A stretch of 64,000 nucleotides of DNA. It comes from Flavobacterium sp. HBTb2-11-1. Lineage in GTDB: Bacteria; Bacteroidota; Bacteroidia; Flavobacteriales; Flavobacteriaceae. The translations under genes and the position numbers were made by a program. The stretch covers positions 1-64,000 of the forward strand of contig NZ_WUMO01000006.1 in the NCBI RefSeq assembly GCF_009826975.1. Reading direction: 5' to 3'. This document shows positions 15,400-24,164 of the stretch, one piece after another. The notes beneath the pieces were generated by a model. It was given only the letters and a program-made list of their open reading frames with translations, did not search any database and was not told the origin of the DNA. Each line of letters starts with the position of its first letter. Within the stretch, counting starts at the first letter, position 1.

Positions 15400-15475
15400 A
15401 ACTATTTTTCTAACTCTAAAACGGGCTTTTCAAATGTTTTTGACAATCAATGTTTTTGGGTTAGAAAAATTAGTT
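15400..15475. repeat. Inverted repeat AACTATTTTTCTAAC between adk and the CNNM gene
   Basis: The 15-base arm at 15400-15414 is complementary to 15460-15475 with one extra base, around a 45-base interior. It follows directly on the twin hairpins, so the whole 204-base gap from adk to the next gene is mostly foldable sequence. No coding potential. Confidence 0.5.
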
Positions 15476-15552
15476 TTTTAATTGACAGCCATTTATATTT
15501 AAGATTACAAATTACATTTAACGAGACCATTTTATAACGAATCCACTATCAA

Positions 15553-16827
15553 TTGGAAATACTAATTATATTTTTTCTAATTCTATTAAACGGAGTTTTC
15601 TCCATGTCTGAAATCGCATTGATTTCGGCCCGTAAAAACAGGTTGGAAACAGCAGCGAAAAAAGGCAACAAAAGTGCTAAAACAGCACTCGATTTAGCCA
15701 ATTCCCCAAATAAGTTTTTATCTACAGTACAAATCGGAATTACCTTAATCGGAATTTTGACGGGTATTTATTCTGGTGACAAAATCACAGCAGATGTTGA
15801 ACTTTTTGTGGCAGGAATTGCAGTTCTAAAACCTTACGCGCATTCAATCGCAGTGGGAATTGTAGTTGTAGTTTTAACTTTCTTTTCTTTGGTTTTAGGA
15901 GAATTACTTCCAAAACGAATCGGATTAAATTATCCAGAAGCAATTGCAAAAATGGTTGCAATGCCAATGAAAGTCATTTCGATTATAACGGCTCCATTTA
16001 TTTGGCTTTTAACTTCCTCAACAGATTTTTTATTGAATGTCTTTCAAATAAAGCCAACTGCTGATGGAAAAGTTACAGAAGAAGAAATTAAAGCCATCAT
16101 TAAAGAAGGAACCGAAGTTGGAGAAGTTCAAGAAATTGAACAAGATATTGTGGAGCGTGTTTTTCATATCGGTGATAGAAAAGTAAATTCTTTAATGACG
16201 CACCGCAAGTCGGTTGACATGCTGCCATTAAAAGCCGATAAAGAAAAAATTAAAGAGCTGGTTGTTCAGGATCTTCATGCAGTTTATCCGGTATACAACG
16301 ATAATTATGATGATATAGTTGGAGTTGCAACTCTAAAAAATATTTTTGCCAATATTGAAAATGATAATTTTGATTTTTCATCTATAATAACTGAAGCGCC
16401 TTATTTAATGGAGCAGACTACAGCTTATAAAGCTTTAGAAAACTTCAAGAAAACAGGAATTCACTACGCTTTGGTTTCAGACGAGTATGGAGTTTTTCAA
16501 GGTATGATTACGTTGAATGATATTCTGGAAGCTTTAGTTGGTGATGCATCAGAATTTTATAAAGATGAATTCCAGCTTATCGAAAGAGAAGACGGTTCAT
16601 GGCTGGTTGACGGACATTATTCATTACACGATTTCTTAACGTATTTCGAATTGGACGAACTGACAAACGATTACGAAGTAAACACCGTAAGCGGAATGAT
16701 TATGACTGAGCTTTCGCATATTCCGAAAGAAGGTGAAAAATTAGTTTGGCAGAAATTTGTCTTGGAAGTTGTCGATATGGATGGCGTTAAGATTGATAAA
16801 GTGCTTGTGAAAGCATTAAAAGAGTAA
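15553..16827 (+). CDS. CNNM/CorC-family transporter (hemolysin-like)
   Basis: A 424-aa membrane protein. Residues 1-190 form a DUF21 (CNNM) transmembrane domain, with NGVFSMSEIALISARKNRL near the start. Two CBS motifs (about 205-335) and a CorC/HlyC domain (about 345-424) follow. Relatives move Mg2+, Co2+ or other divalent cations, or sense nucleotides through the CBS pair. The start is TTG at 15553: it opens the conserved hydrophobic N terminus, and the frame upstream reaches a stop six codons earlier without an ATG. Confidence 0.87.
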   Translation: MEILIIFFLILLNGVFSMSEIALISARKNRLETAAKKGNKSAKTALDLANSPNKFLSTVQIGITLIGILTGIYSGDKITADVELFVAGIAVLKPYAHSIAVGIVVVVLTFFSLVLGELLPKRIGLNYPEAIAKMVAMPMKVISIITAPFIWLLTSSTDFLLNVFQIKPTADGKVTEEEIKAIIKEGTEVGEVQEIEQDIVERVFHIGDRKVNSLMTHRKSVDMLPLKADKEKIKELVVQDLHAVYPVYNDNYDDIVGVATLKNIFANIENDNFDFSSIITEAPYLMEQTTAYKALENFKKTGIHYALVSDEYGVFQGMITLNDILEALVGDASEFYKDEFQLIEREDGSWLVDGHYSLHDFLTYFELDELTNDYEVNTVSGMIMTELSHIPKEGEKLVWQKFVLEVVDMDGVKIDKVLVKALKE

Positions 16828-16832
16828 AAATT

Positions 16833-16972
16833 AAAGTTTACAGTCACAGTTTACAGTCGCAGTTTGCACTGGTAACTTAGACTGAGGTTGAATAAAAGAT
16901 AAATTATAGTTTTCGGTTAAAGTTTTCGGTCTTGTTTGGTGCTGAAAACTGCGACTGCGACTGAACACTTAG
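16833..16972. repeat. Stuttering TTACAGTCACAG / ACTGCGACTGCGACTG repeat
   Basis: The gap between the CNNM gene and obg is made of CAGTCACAG and CAGTCGCAG words on the left and complementary CTGCGACTG words on the right (16942-16972), with AGTTTTCGGT repeated in the middle (16908-16930). It belongs to the same family as 7086-7202 and the right part of 7701-7803. Confidence 0.65.
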
Positions 16973-16976
16973 AAAA

Positions 16977-17978
16977 ATGACAGAAGGAAATTTTGTAGAT
17001 TACGTTAAGATATATGTTTCTTCCGGAAAAGGAGGAAAAGGTTCTACGCATTTACATAGAGAGAAATTTATTGAAAAAGGAGGTCCGGACGGTGGAGATG
17101 GCGGTCGTGGAGGACATGTGTATTTAGTTGGAAATAAAGGGCTCTGGACATTATTTCATTTAAAATTTGCACGTCACATTAAAGCAGGTCATGGTGGAGA
17201 TGGAGGTTCTGACAGAAGCACAGGTGCAGATGGAGAAGATAAAATCATTGAAGTGCCATTGGGAACTGTTGTAAAAGACAAAGAAACTGGAGAGACACTT
17301 TTTGAAATTACAGAACACGGAGAAAAACAGATTCTTGCAAGAGGAGGAAAAGGTGGTTTAGGAAACTGGCACTTTAGAAGTTCTACAAACCAAACTCCTC
17401 GTTATGCACAGCCAGGTTTGCTTGGTGTAGAAATGGATGTGATTTTGGAATTAAAAGTTTTGGCAGATGTTGGTTTGGTTGGTTTCCCAAATGCTGGAAA
17501 ATCTACGTTATTATCTGTATTAACTTCAGCTAAACCAAAGATTGCCGATTATCCGTTTACGACTTTAAAACCAAATCTTGGAATTGTGGCCTACAGAGAT
17601 TTTCAATCTTTTGTAATTGCTGATATTCCTGGAATTATTGAAGGTGCTGCGGAAGGAAAAGGTTTAGGTCATTATTTCTTGCGTCATATTGAGCGTAATT
17701 CGACTTTGTTGTTTTTAATTCCAGTGGATACTGCTGATATTAAAGCCGAGTATGATATTTTGGTGAACGAATTGACTAAATACAATCCTGAAATGTTAGA
17801 CAAAGAACGTCTTGTCGTAATTTCAAAATGCGATATGCTGGATGATGAATTGAAAGCTGAATTGAAAGCCGAATTAGATGTTTCTTTCAAAGATGTTCCG
17901 TATATGTTTATTTCGTCTGTTGCACAACAAGGTTTGACAGATTTGAAAGACAGGCTTTGGAAAATGCTTAATGAATAA
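16977..17978 (+). CDS. obgE: GTPase Obg/CgtA
   Basis: A 333-aa ribosome-assembly GTPase. The glycine-rich Obg domain spans about residues 1-158 ([28 protein letters not shown]). The G domain follows with P-loop [10 protein letters not shown], switch [18 protein letters not shown] and the base-recognition motif SKCD in place of NKxD. The C-terminal OCT domain of Bacillus Obg is absent, as in other Bacteroidota. It acts on late 50S assembly and on stress signalling. Confidence 0.95.
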   Translation: MTEGNFVDYVKIYVSSGKGGKGSTHLHREKFIEKGGPDGGDGGRGGHVYLVGNKGLWTLFHLKFARHIKAGHGGDGGSDRSTGADGEDKIIEVPLGTVVKDKETGETLFEITEHGEKQILARGGKGGLGNWHFRSSTNQTPRYAQPGLLGVEMDVILELKVLADVGLVGFPNAGKSTLLSVLTSAKPKIADYPFTTLKPNLGIVAYRDFQSFVIADIPGIIEGAAEGKGLGHYFLRHIERNSTLLFLIPVDTADIKAEYDILVNELTKYNPEMLDKERLVVISKCDMLDDELKAELKAELDVSFKDVPYMFISSVAQQGLTDLKDRLWKMLNE

Positions 17979-18002
17979 AATTGGATTTTTATACTACTTT
18001 GA

Positions 18003-18036
18003 AAAGGTATTCTGTTTTCTCAGAATGCCTTTTTTT
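18003..18036 (+). terminator. Terminator after obg
   Basis: A 12-bp stem AAAGGTATTCTG/CAGAATGCCTTT (18003-18014/18021-18032, one G-U pair) with a 6-base loop and a T-run. It starts 24 bases after the obg stop. Confidence 0.85.
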
Positions 18037-18061
18037 GTTTGTGATAATAATGGCATTAAGA

Positions 18062-18165
18062 ACGCAGATGAAACAGATTTACTTCGTAAAGTCGTGGATC
18101 AATTCAGATTTAAAAAAAAAATCAGTTTTAATCTGCGTCTTCGCAATAGCGAATCCGTATAATCC
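18062..18165. repeat. ACGCAGAT-type interspersed repeat
   Basis: The 324-base stretch 17979-18302 holds no gene. Apart from the obg terminator it carries this element: ACGCAGATGAAACAGAT (18062-18078) is complementary, with small gaps, to ATCAGTTTTAATCTGCGT (18121-18138), followed by the half-copy ATCCGTATAATCCGCGT. Such 'aatctgcgt' repeats are widespread in Bacteroidota intergenic DNA. The remaining 130 bases before the peptidase show only a weak -7-like TATATTCG at 18275-18282. Confidence 0.6.
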
Positions 18166-18302
18166 GCGTCCTGCTTTTGAATGGATTAATGTTAAATTCT
18201 TAATAAAAGGCTAAAAAAGCGAAAACATGTTCAATTTTGAATTTGTTTTGAATGGAATAATTGCTAAAAAGGCTTATATTCGCATCACTTAAACAAAATA
18301 AC

Positions 18303-20447
18303 ATGAAAAAAGTAATTTTATTCTTGACCATGTGCCTTATGGCTTTCCCAATGAGAGCTGATGAAGGAATGTGGTTTTTGATGTTTATCGAAAGATTGAA
18401 CCATAGAGATATGGAAAAAATGGGTTTGCAATTGACAGCCGAAGAAATTTACAGCATTAATCACCATAGCTTAAAAGATGCGATTGTACAATTCAATGGA
18501 GGTTGTACTGCAGAAATCGTTTCAAACAGCGGGTTGGTATTGACTAATCACCACTGTGGATATAGTGCAATTGCAGAACTTTCAACTGCAGAACAAAATC
18601 ATTTAAAAGATGGTTTTTGGGCAAAAAGCCGTTCTGAGGAACTAAAACCTAAATCTTTGTTCGTTCGTTTCTTCGTTCGTATGGATGATGTTTCGAAAAG
18701 AATTTTGTCAAAAGTAAATGGTACTATGACAGAAACGGAAAGAAACAAAATCATTCAGCAAGAAATCGCTTTGATCGAAAAAGAAAACAGCGAAAATGGA
18801 AAGTACACAGTATCTGTTCGTCCTTTCTTTCAAGGAAATGAATATTACTATTTTGTTTACCAAGATTATACAGACGTTCGTTTAGTGGGTACTCCTCCTG
18901 AAAGTGTTGGTAAATTTGGTGGAGATACAGACAACTGGGAGTGGCCTCGTCAAACGGGAGATTTTTCTATGTTTAGAGTTTATGCTGACAAAGATGGAAA
19001 TCCAGCTGCTTACTCAAAAGACAATGTGCCTTTAAAACCAAAACATTATTTACCTGTTAGTTTAAAAGGTGTAAAAGAAAATGATTTTGCGATGATCTTA
19101 GGTTATCCAGGAAGAACAAACCGTTGGATGCCAGCTGGAGGAATTGAGCAAAACATTAAATATGCTTATCCTGCTTGGGTTGAAGGTGCAAAAACAGGAA
19201 TGGATGTAATGAAAAAGTATATGGATAAAGATGCAACTGTTCGTTTACAGTACGCTTCTAAATATGCTTCGACTGCAAACTACTGGAAAAACCGTCAAGG
19301 TATGATCGATGCTTTAACAAAAGCAGGAACGGTTGATACAAAAGCAGAGCAAGAAGATAAATTTTATGAGTGGGCAAGCAAACCTGCTAATAAAGAAAAG
19401 TACGAGAATGTAATTCCGACTATCAACGATTACTATAGAGAGACAAACTTAAAAGCACGTCACGATAATTATTTGATGCAGCTTTTACGTACTTCTAGCT
19501 ATGCAACTGCACCAGCTAATTTAGGAAACGCATTAATCGCTTATTACAAAGAAAATGATGCTAAAAAAGCAGAAATGCTTCCTAAAATTAATGCAATGGT
19601 AGAAAACATTTATGGTGATTTCTATGCTCCTTTAGAAAAAGATATTTTAACGGCACAATTGAATTTATATGCTTCTAAAGCTGCTGAGTACGGACTTGCG
19701 CCAGAAATTGCAAAAATGAAAACGGCTAACAATGGTGACTTTACTGCTGATGTAGCAAAAGCAACTGAAATTAGTTATTTTACTAGTAAGGAAAAAGTAT
19801 TAGCCTTTTTAGCTGATCCAAAACCATTGGCAATTGTACACGATCCGTTGTATATTATTTCGAATGATTTAATGACAAAATACCGTGCTAAAACAGACGA
19901 TCAGGCAAAAGCGGATGATGGTTTTGCAACTGCTTACCGTAAATTGGTTGAAGGTTTAAGAGAATCTAAATTAAACGCAATTAAATATCCAGATGCAAAC
20001 TCGACGTTGAGGTTGACTTACGGAAAAGTTCGCGCTTTACCTGCAGATCCTCGCAATGATGCTAAAATCAACAACTATACTACAATGGAAAGTATGGTTA
20101 AAAAATACAAAGCAGGAGATCAGGAATTTGACTTGCCATCTCGTTTATTAGAATTAAACAAGAAAAAAGATTACGGACAATATGCTGATAAAGCAGGTTA
20201 TATGCCAGTAAACTTCTTGACAGATAATGATATTACAGGAGGAAACTCAGGTTCGCCAGTTCTTAACGGAAAAGGAGAATTGATCGGAATCGCTTTTGAC
20301 GGAAACATCGAAGCAATGGCTGGAGACGTAATTTTCGATTCTAAATTGCAAAGAACTATCAACGTAGATATTCGTTATGTACTTTGGATTATTGACAAAT
20401 ACGCAGGAGCTAAAAATATTATCGACGAATTGACGATTACTAAATAA
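18303..20447 (+). CDS. S46-family dipeptidyl-peptidase (DPP7-like)
   Basis: A 714-aa secreted serine peptidase that releases dipeptides from peptide N termini. The signal peptide is residues 1-18 or so (ending PMRA, then DEGMW, the usual mature S46 start). Catalytic elements are TNHHCGY (81-87), GGDTDNWEWPR with the Asp, and GGNSGSP with Ser649. Eighteen residues after that Ser is a Gly in AFDGN; from memory this position is Gly in DPP7 (hydrophobic P1) and Arg in DPP11 (acidic P1), so DPP7-type specificity is inferred. I chose the ATG at 18303 to place the signal peptide at the N terminus. Confidence 0.93.
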   Translation: MKKVILFLTMCLMAFPMRADEGMWFLMFIERLNHRDMEKMGLQLTAEEIYSINHHSLKDAIVQFNGGCTAEIVSNSGLVLTNHHCGYSAIAELSTAEQNHLKDGFWAKSRSEELKPKSLFVRFFVRMDDVSKRILSKVNGTMTETERNKIIQQEIALIEKENSENGKYTVSVRPFFQGNEYYYFVYQDYTDVRLVGTPPESVGKFGGDTDNWEWPRQTGDFSMFRVYADKDGNPAAYSKDNVPLKPKHYLPVSLKGVKENDFAMILGYPGRTNRWMPAGGIEQNIKYAYPAWVEGAKTGMDVMKKYMDKDATVRLQYASKYASTANYWKNRQGMIDALTKAGTVDTKAEQEDKFYEWASKPANKEKYENVIPTINDYYRETNLKARHDNYLMQLLRTSSYATAPANLGNALIAYYKENDAKKAEMLPKINAMVENIYGDFYAPLEKDILTAQLNLYASKAAEYGLAPEIAKMKTANNGDFTADVAKATEISYFTSKEKVLAFLADPKPLAIVHDPLYIISNDLMTKYRAKTDDQAKADDGFATAYRKLVEGLRESKLNAIKYPDANSTLRLTYGKVRALPADPRNDAKINNYTTMESMVKKYKAGDQEFDLPSRLLELNKKKDYGQYADKAGYMPVNFLTDNDITGGNSGSPVLNGKGELIGIAFDGNIEAMAGDVIFDSKLQRTINVDIRYVLWIIDKYAGAKNIIDELTITK

Positions 20448-20469
20448 TCTCATTTTCATTTTAAAAAAC

Positions 20470-20504
20470 AACCCGATAGGTTTCTATGACCTGTCGGGTT
20501 TTTT
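20470..20504 (+). terminator. Terminator after the S46 peptidase gene
   Basis: A 12-bp stem (20470-20481/20489-20500) with one G-U pair, a 7-base loop and six T's. Its stem contains the CCCGATAGG word of the interspersed hairpin family. Confidence 0.88.
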
Positions 20505-20530
20505 ATTTTATATTTCGTTATTTTTGAAGC

Positions 20531-21217
20531 ATGAAAAATCTCCTTTTGTTTCTTTTTATTTTGCCTGTTTTTGGTTGGGCACAATCTAATTTTGAGAAAG
20601 GAGAAAAATTATTTCAGGCTAAAAAATATAACGAAGCGGAGCCCATTTTTGAAGGAATTCTAAAAAACAATCCATCCGATATAAAGGCATTAGAATATTT
20701 AGGAGAAATAGCAGGACATCAAAAAATGTGGATAAAAGGAGCTGCGTATTTCAAAAAACTTAAAGAATTGCGTCCTAATGTGGCTGATTATTTTTTTAAG
20801 TATGGTGGATGTCTAGCTATGAGAGCTGTTGAGGTAAATCGATTTAAAGCTTTTACAATGGTGGGAGACATGAAAGAAGCTTTTGAAAAAGCTATCGAAT
20901 TGAATCCGAAACATGTGCAGGCGAGATGGGCTTTAATTGAAATATATTTGCAACTGCCAGGGATTTTGGGCGGAAGTGAGTCGAAAGCAATCGCTTATTC
21001 AAATGAACTGGCTCAATTTTCTCCTGTTGATGGTTATTTATCACGGGGAAGAATTGAAGAGTATTTCAAAAGATATAATCTGGCAGAGAAAAATTATAAG
21101 AAAGCCCATGAAATTGGCGGTTCAAAAGTGACATTTCAAAAATTATATAATCTATATTTGAATAAGTTAAAGGATCCTAAAAAAGCTAAGGATTTAAAAC
21201 AAAAATTCGAAGAATAA
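20531..21217 (+). CDS. Secreted TPR-repeat protein
   Basis: A 228-aa protein with a signal peptide (LLLFLFILPVFGWAQ). Tetratricopeptide-like helices follow from about residue 20 to the end (FEKGEKLFQAKKYNEAEPIFEGILKNNP; MKEAFEKAIELNPKHVQARWALIEIYLQL; YFKRYNLAEKNYKKAHEIGG). It probably acts as a periplasmic scaffold for protein contacts. No catalytic motif is visible. It has its own space between a terminator and mpl; the mpl start is 55 bases downstream, so the two may be co-transcribed. The specific partner is unknown. Confidence 0.8.
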   Translation: MKNLLLFLFILPVFGWAQSNFEKGEKLFQAKKYNEAEPIFEGILKNNPSDIKALEYLGEIAGHQKMWIKGAAYFKKLKELRPNVADYFFKYGGCLAMRAVEVNRFKAFTMVGDMKEAFEKAIELNPKHVQARWALIEIYLQLPGILGGSESKAIAYSNELAQFSPVDGYLSRGRIEEYFKRYNLAEKNYKKAHEIGGSKVTFQKLYNLYLNKLKDPKKAKDLKQKFEE

Positions 21218-21272
21218 TATAAAAAGGCAGATTTCAAAAAATGAGATTTGGAATTTAAAAATTGATATTTAA

Positions 21273-22628
21273 ATGAAAACACATTTCATCGCCATTGGCG
21301 GAAGCGCTATGCATAATCTGGCATTAGCATTACACAATAAAGGATATCAGGTAACAGGAAGTGACGATGCTATTTTTGAGCCGTCAAAGTCAAGGTTGGA
21401 AAAGAAAGGGATTCTTCCTGCCGAACTAGGGTGGTTTCCAGAAAAAATAACTTCAGATATTGATGCGATTATTTTAGGAATGCACGCAAAAGCAGATAAT
21501 CCTGAACTGTTAAAAGCGCAGGAATTAGGTCTGAAAATCTATTCGTATCCTGAATTTTTGTACGAACAATCTAAAAATAAAACTCGTGTTGTTATTGGTG
21601 GTTCTCACGGGAAAACTACCATCACTTCTATGATTCTTCATGTAATGCATTACCATAATATTGCAGTTGATTACATGGTGGGAGCACAGTTGGAAGGTTT
21701 CGATACGATGGTGCATTTGACCGAAGAAAATGATTTTATGGTTTTAGAAGGAGATGAATATTTGTCTTCACCAATTGATAGACGCCCTAAATTTCATTTA
21801 TATCAGCCAAATATTGCTTTGATTTCTGGAATCGCGTGGGATCATATTAATGTTTTCCCAACATATGAAAACTATGTGGAGCAGTTTGAAATTTTTATCG
21901 AAAAAATTACAAATGGCGGAATTTTAGTTTACAACCAGAATGATCCTGAAGTAAAACGCGTTGCTGAGGCAGCGACAAATCCGATTAGAAAAATTGCTTA
22001 TTCAACTCCAGAATATTCTGTAAGTGATGGTGTGACTTTATTGAAAACTCCAGAAGGCGATATGCCGATTGAGGTTTTTGGAGCTCACAATTTAAATAAC
22101 TTGGCGGGAGCAAAATGGATTTGCCAAAATATGGGTGTTGACGAAGCTGATTTCTATGAGGCAATTGCAAGTTTCAAAGGCGCTTCTAAACGCTTAGAAA
22201 AAATTGCTGAAGGAAAAGGTAAAGTAGCTTACAAAGATTTTGCGCATTCTCCAAGTAAAGTGGCTGCGACAACAAAAGCAGTGAAAGAACAATATCCGAA
22301 CAGAACTTTGGTGGCTTGTTTAGAGTTGCATACTTACAGCAGTTTGAATGCCGCATTTTTGAAAGAATATGAAGGCGCTTTAGAATATGCTGATGTTGCA
22401 GTTGTATTCTACTCACCAGATGCAGTAAAAATTAAGCAATTGGAAGAGGTTACTTATGAGCAGATTGCTACAGCATTTAATAGAAAAGATTTAATTATTT
22501 ATACTAATCCAACTGAGTTTAAAGAATATTTGTTCAATTTAAATTTAGATAATTCTGCACTTTTATTAATGAGCTCAGGAAATTACGGAGGTTTGAATTT
22601 TGATGAGGTAAAAGATCTGATTAATTAG
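21273..22628 (+). CDS. mpl: Murein peptide ligase Mpl-like
   Basis: A 451-aa Mur-ligase-family enzyme. The ATP loop GGSHGKTT is at 109-116. The N-terminal AIGGSAMHNLALAL Rossmann segment, EGDEYLSSPIDRRPKF, and the C-terminal DFAHSP and ELHTYSSLN motifs match Mpl. This enzyme attaches recycled L-Ala-gamma-D-Glu-meso-DAP tripeptide to UDP-MurNAc. MurC is the close alternative, but the DEYLSSPIDRRPKF block and the AHSP motif favour Mpl. It works in the cytoplasm in peptidoglycan recycling. Confidence 0.85.
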   Translation: MKTHFIAIGGSAMHNLALALHNKGYQVTGSDDAIFEPSKSRLEKKGILPAELGWFPEKITSDIDAIILGMHAKADNPELLKAQELGLKIYSYPEFLYEQSKNKTRVVIGGSHGKTTITSMILHVMHYHNIAVDYMVGAQLEGFDTMVHLTEENDFMVLEGDEYLSSPIDRRPKFHLYQPNIALISGIAWDHINVFPTYENYVEQFEIFIEKITNGGILVYNQNDPEVKRVAEAATNPIRKIAYSTPEYSVSDGVTLLKTPEGDMPIEVFGAHNLNNLAGAKWICQNMGVDEADFYEAIASFKGASKRLEKIAEGKGKVAYKDFAHSPSKVAATTKAVKEQYPNRTLVACLELHTYSSLNAAFLKEYEGALEYADVAVVFYSPDAVKIKQLEEVTYEQIATAFNRKDLIIYTNPTEFKEYLFNLNLDNSALLLMSSGNYGGLNFDEVKDLIN

Positions 22629-22726
22629 AAAATTAGATAATTGGGAAATTTGATAATGTGTCAATTGCTTTGCAGTTGGCACTTTTTTTTAAAAAATAAT
22701 TATCAGATTGGAAGATTTTCTAATTT
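22623..22726. repeat. AATTAGATAATT-type inverted repeat around the mpl terminator
   Basis: AATTAGAAAATTAGATAATT begins inside the last codons of mpl (22623-22642) and is loosely complementary to AATTATCAGATTGGAAGA... TTTTCTAATT (22698-22725). The mpl terminator lies between the arms. It is an imperfect stuttering repeat of AATT and GATAATT words. Confidence 0.5.
22658..22690 (+). terminator. Terminator after mpl
   Basis: GTGTCAATTG (22658-22667) pairs with CAGTTGGCAC (22673-22682) using two G-U pairs, a 5-base loop, and is followed by eight T's. Confidence 0.82.
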
Positions 22727-22758
22727 TAATTAATTGAAAGAATTTTCTTCTTTTTTAA

Positions 22759-22766
22759 TATCTTCG
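22759..22766 (+). promoter_or_regulatory. Possible -7 element before radC
   Basis: TATCTTCG differs by one base from TAnnTTTG; a TTG lies about 22 bases upstream. It supports starting radC at an ATG downstream of it rather than at earlier codons. Confidence 0.35.
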
Positions 22767-22784
22767 CGTCTTAAAATGGTTATT

Positions 22785-23474
22785 ATGGAAAGGGGACATT
22801 TCGCTATTAAAAATTGGTCTGATGATGACAAACCACGCGAAAAACTAATGCTCAAAGGAAAAGACGCTTTGAGTGATGCTGAATTATTGGCAATTTTAAT
22901 TGGCTCAGGAAGTCGTAATGAATCTGCGGTTGCATTAAGTCAGCGTATTTTAGCCTCTACAAAAAATCTAACTGCTTTAGGTAAAATGTCTATTTCTCAA
23001 TTGATGCAATTTAAAGGTATAGGAGAAGCAAAAGCGGTTTCAATAGTTTCGGCTTTAGAATTGGGGAGGAGACAAAGAGTAGAAGATGTTTTAAAAGCCA
23101 AAAAAATAACTTCAAGTAAAGGTGTTTTTGATATCATGCAGCCCATTATCGGAGAACTTCCGCATGAAGAATTTTGGGTGCTTTTTCTTAATAATTCTAA
23201 TAAAGTAATTTATAAATCACAATTAAGCAAAGGAGGTATCGCGGGAACAATTGTAGATATAAGATTGGTTTTTAAATTAGCCTTAGAAAATGGGGCTACA
23301 GGCTTGATTTTGTGCCATAATCATCCTTCAGGCAGTTTAGTTCCAAGTAGTGCCGATAAGCAAATTACCAAGAAAATTAAAACTGCAGGAGAAATTTTAG
23401 ATGTTAAAGTTTTAGACCATGTTATTATAACTGAATCAAAATATTATAGTTTTGTAGATGAAGGAATTTTTTAA
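22785..23474 (+). CDS. radC: RadC/JAMM-domain protein
   Basis: A 229-aa UPF0758 protein. The N-terminal half carries a helix-hairpin-helix (LMQFKGIGEAKAVSIVSALELGRR). The C-terminal half is a JAMM metalloprotease-like fold with a Glu in HEEFWVLFLN and the zinc motif HNHPSGSLVPSSAD. Despite its name, a DNA-repair role is not established for this family. I chose the ATG at 22785 (MERGHFAIKNW), which is the family start; 22776 is a possible alternative. It ends four bases before the next gene, forming a three-gene unit. Confidence 0.9.
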   Translation: MERGHFAIKNWSDDDKPREKLMLKGKDALSDAELLAILIGSGSRNESAVALSQRILASTKNLTALGKMSISQLMQFKGIGEAKAVSIVSALELGRRQRVEDVLKAKKITSSKGVFDIMQPIIGELPHEEFWVLFLNNSNKVIYKSQLSKGGIAGTIVDIRLVFKLALENGATGLILCHNHPSGSLVPSSADKQITKKIKTAGEILDVKVLDHVIITESKYYSFVDEGIF

Positions 23475-23477
23475 TAC

Positions 23478-24164
23478 ATGAACACCAATATTACAGACAT
23501 CTTTTTTGATTTAGACCACACGCTTTGGGATTTTGATAAAAACTCAGAAATGGCTTTTGATCGCATTTTTAAAAGTAAATATCAAGAAATCGCTACTCAA
23601 GATTTTATTAAAGAATATATTCCCATCAATCAAGAATGCTGGAGATTGTATCAGAATGATAAAATTACACATCAAGAGTTGCGTTATAACCGTTTAAAAT
23701 ATTCTTTTGATGCTTTAAATTATGTAATTTCAGAAGAGAATATTTTGGAAATTGCCAACGACTATATTGAGTTTCTTACTGATAATAATTATCTTTTTGA
23801 TGGAGCAATTGAAGTTTTGGAATATTTAAAACCGAAATATAAACTGCATATTATTACAAACGGATTTGCACATGTGCAGGAAAAGAAAATCAATAATGCA
23901 TCGCTTGGAAGTTATTTCAGCACGATTACAAATTCGGAATTAGCAGGAGTTAAAAAGCCAAATAGCATTATATTTGACTATGCTTTAAATTTGGCAAAAA
24001 CTTCAAAAGAAAAAAGTATTATGATCGGAGACGACTTTGAAGCTGATGTGAATGGAGCTTTGAATGCAGGTCTAGATGCAATTTTCTTTAATGAGAAAAA
24101 AGTTGATGTTTCGGGAGAATATAAACAAATTAACCATTTATTAGAACTAAAAAAATATTTATAA
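23478..24164 (+). CDS. YjjG-like HAD pyrimidine nucleotidase
   Basis: A 228-aa haloacid-dehalogenase hydrolase. Motif I is FFDLDHTLWDF with the nucleophilic Asp, motif II is IITNGF, a Lys occurs in AGVKKPN, and motif III/IV is MIGDDFEADVNGA. A helical cap lies between. This layout fits the YjjG family, which dephosphorylates non-canonical pyrimidine nucleoside monophosphates and so cleans the nucleotide pool. It follows radC by 3 bases, and its stop codon shares a base with the next start (TAATG). Confidence 0.88.
   Translation: MNTNITDIFFDLDHTLWDFDKNSEMAFDRIFKSKYQEIATQDFIKEYIPINQECWRLYQNDKITHQELRYNRLKYSFDALNYVISEENILEIANDYIEFLTDNNYLFDGAIEVLEYLKPKYKLHIITNGFAHVQEKKINNASLGSYFSTITNSELAGVKKPNSIIFDYALNLAKTSKEKSIMIGDDFEADVNGALNAGLDAIFFNEKKVDVSGEYKQINHLLELKKYL

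Noticed and set aside
17981..18214. Open reading frames of 63 and 77 codons in the gap after obg
   Set aside because: They lie over the obg terminator and the ACGCAGAT-type repeat, show no protein-like composition and lack a start signal.
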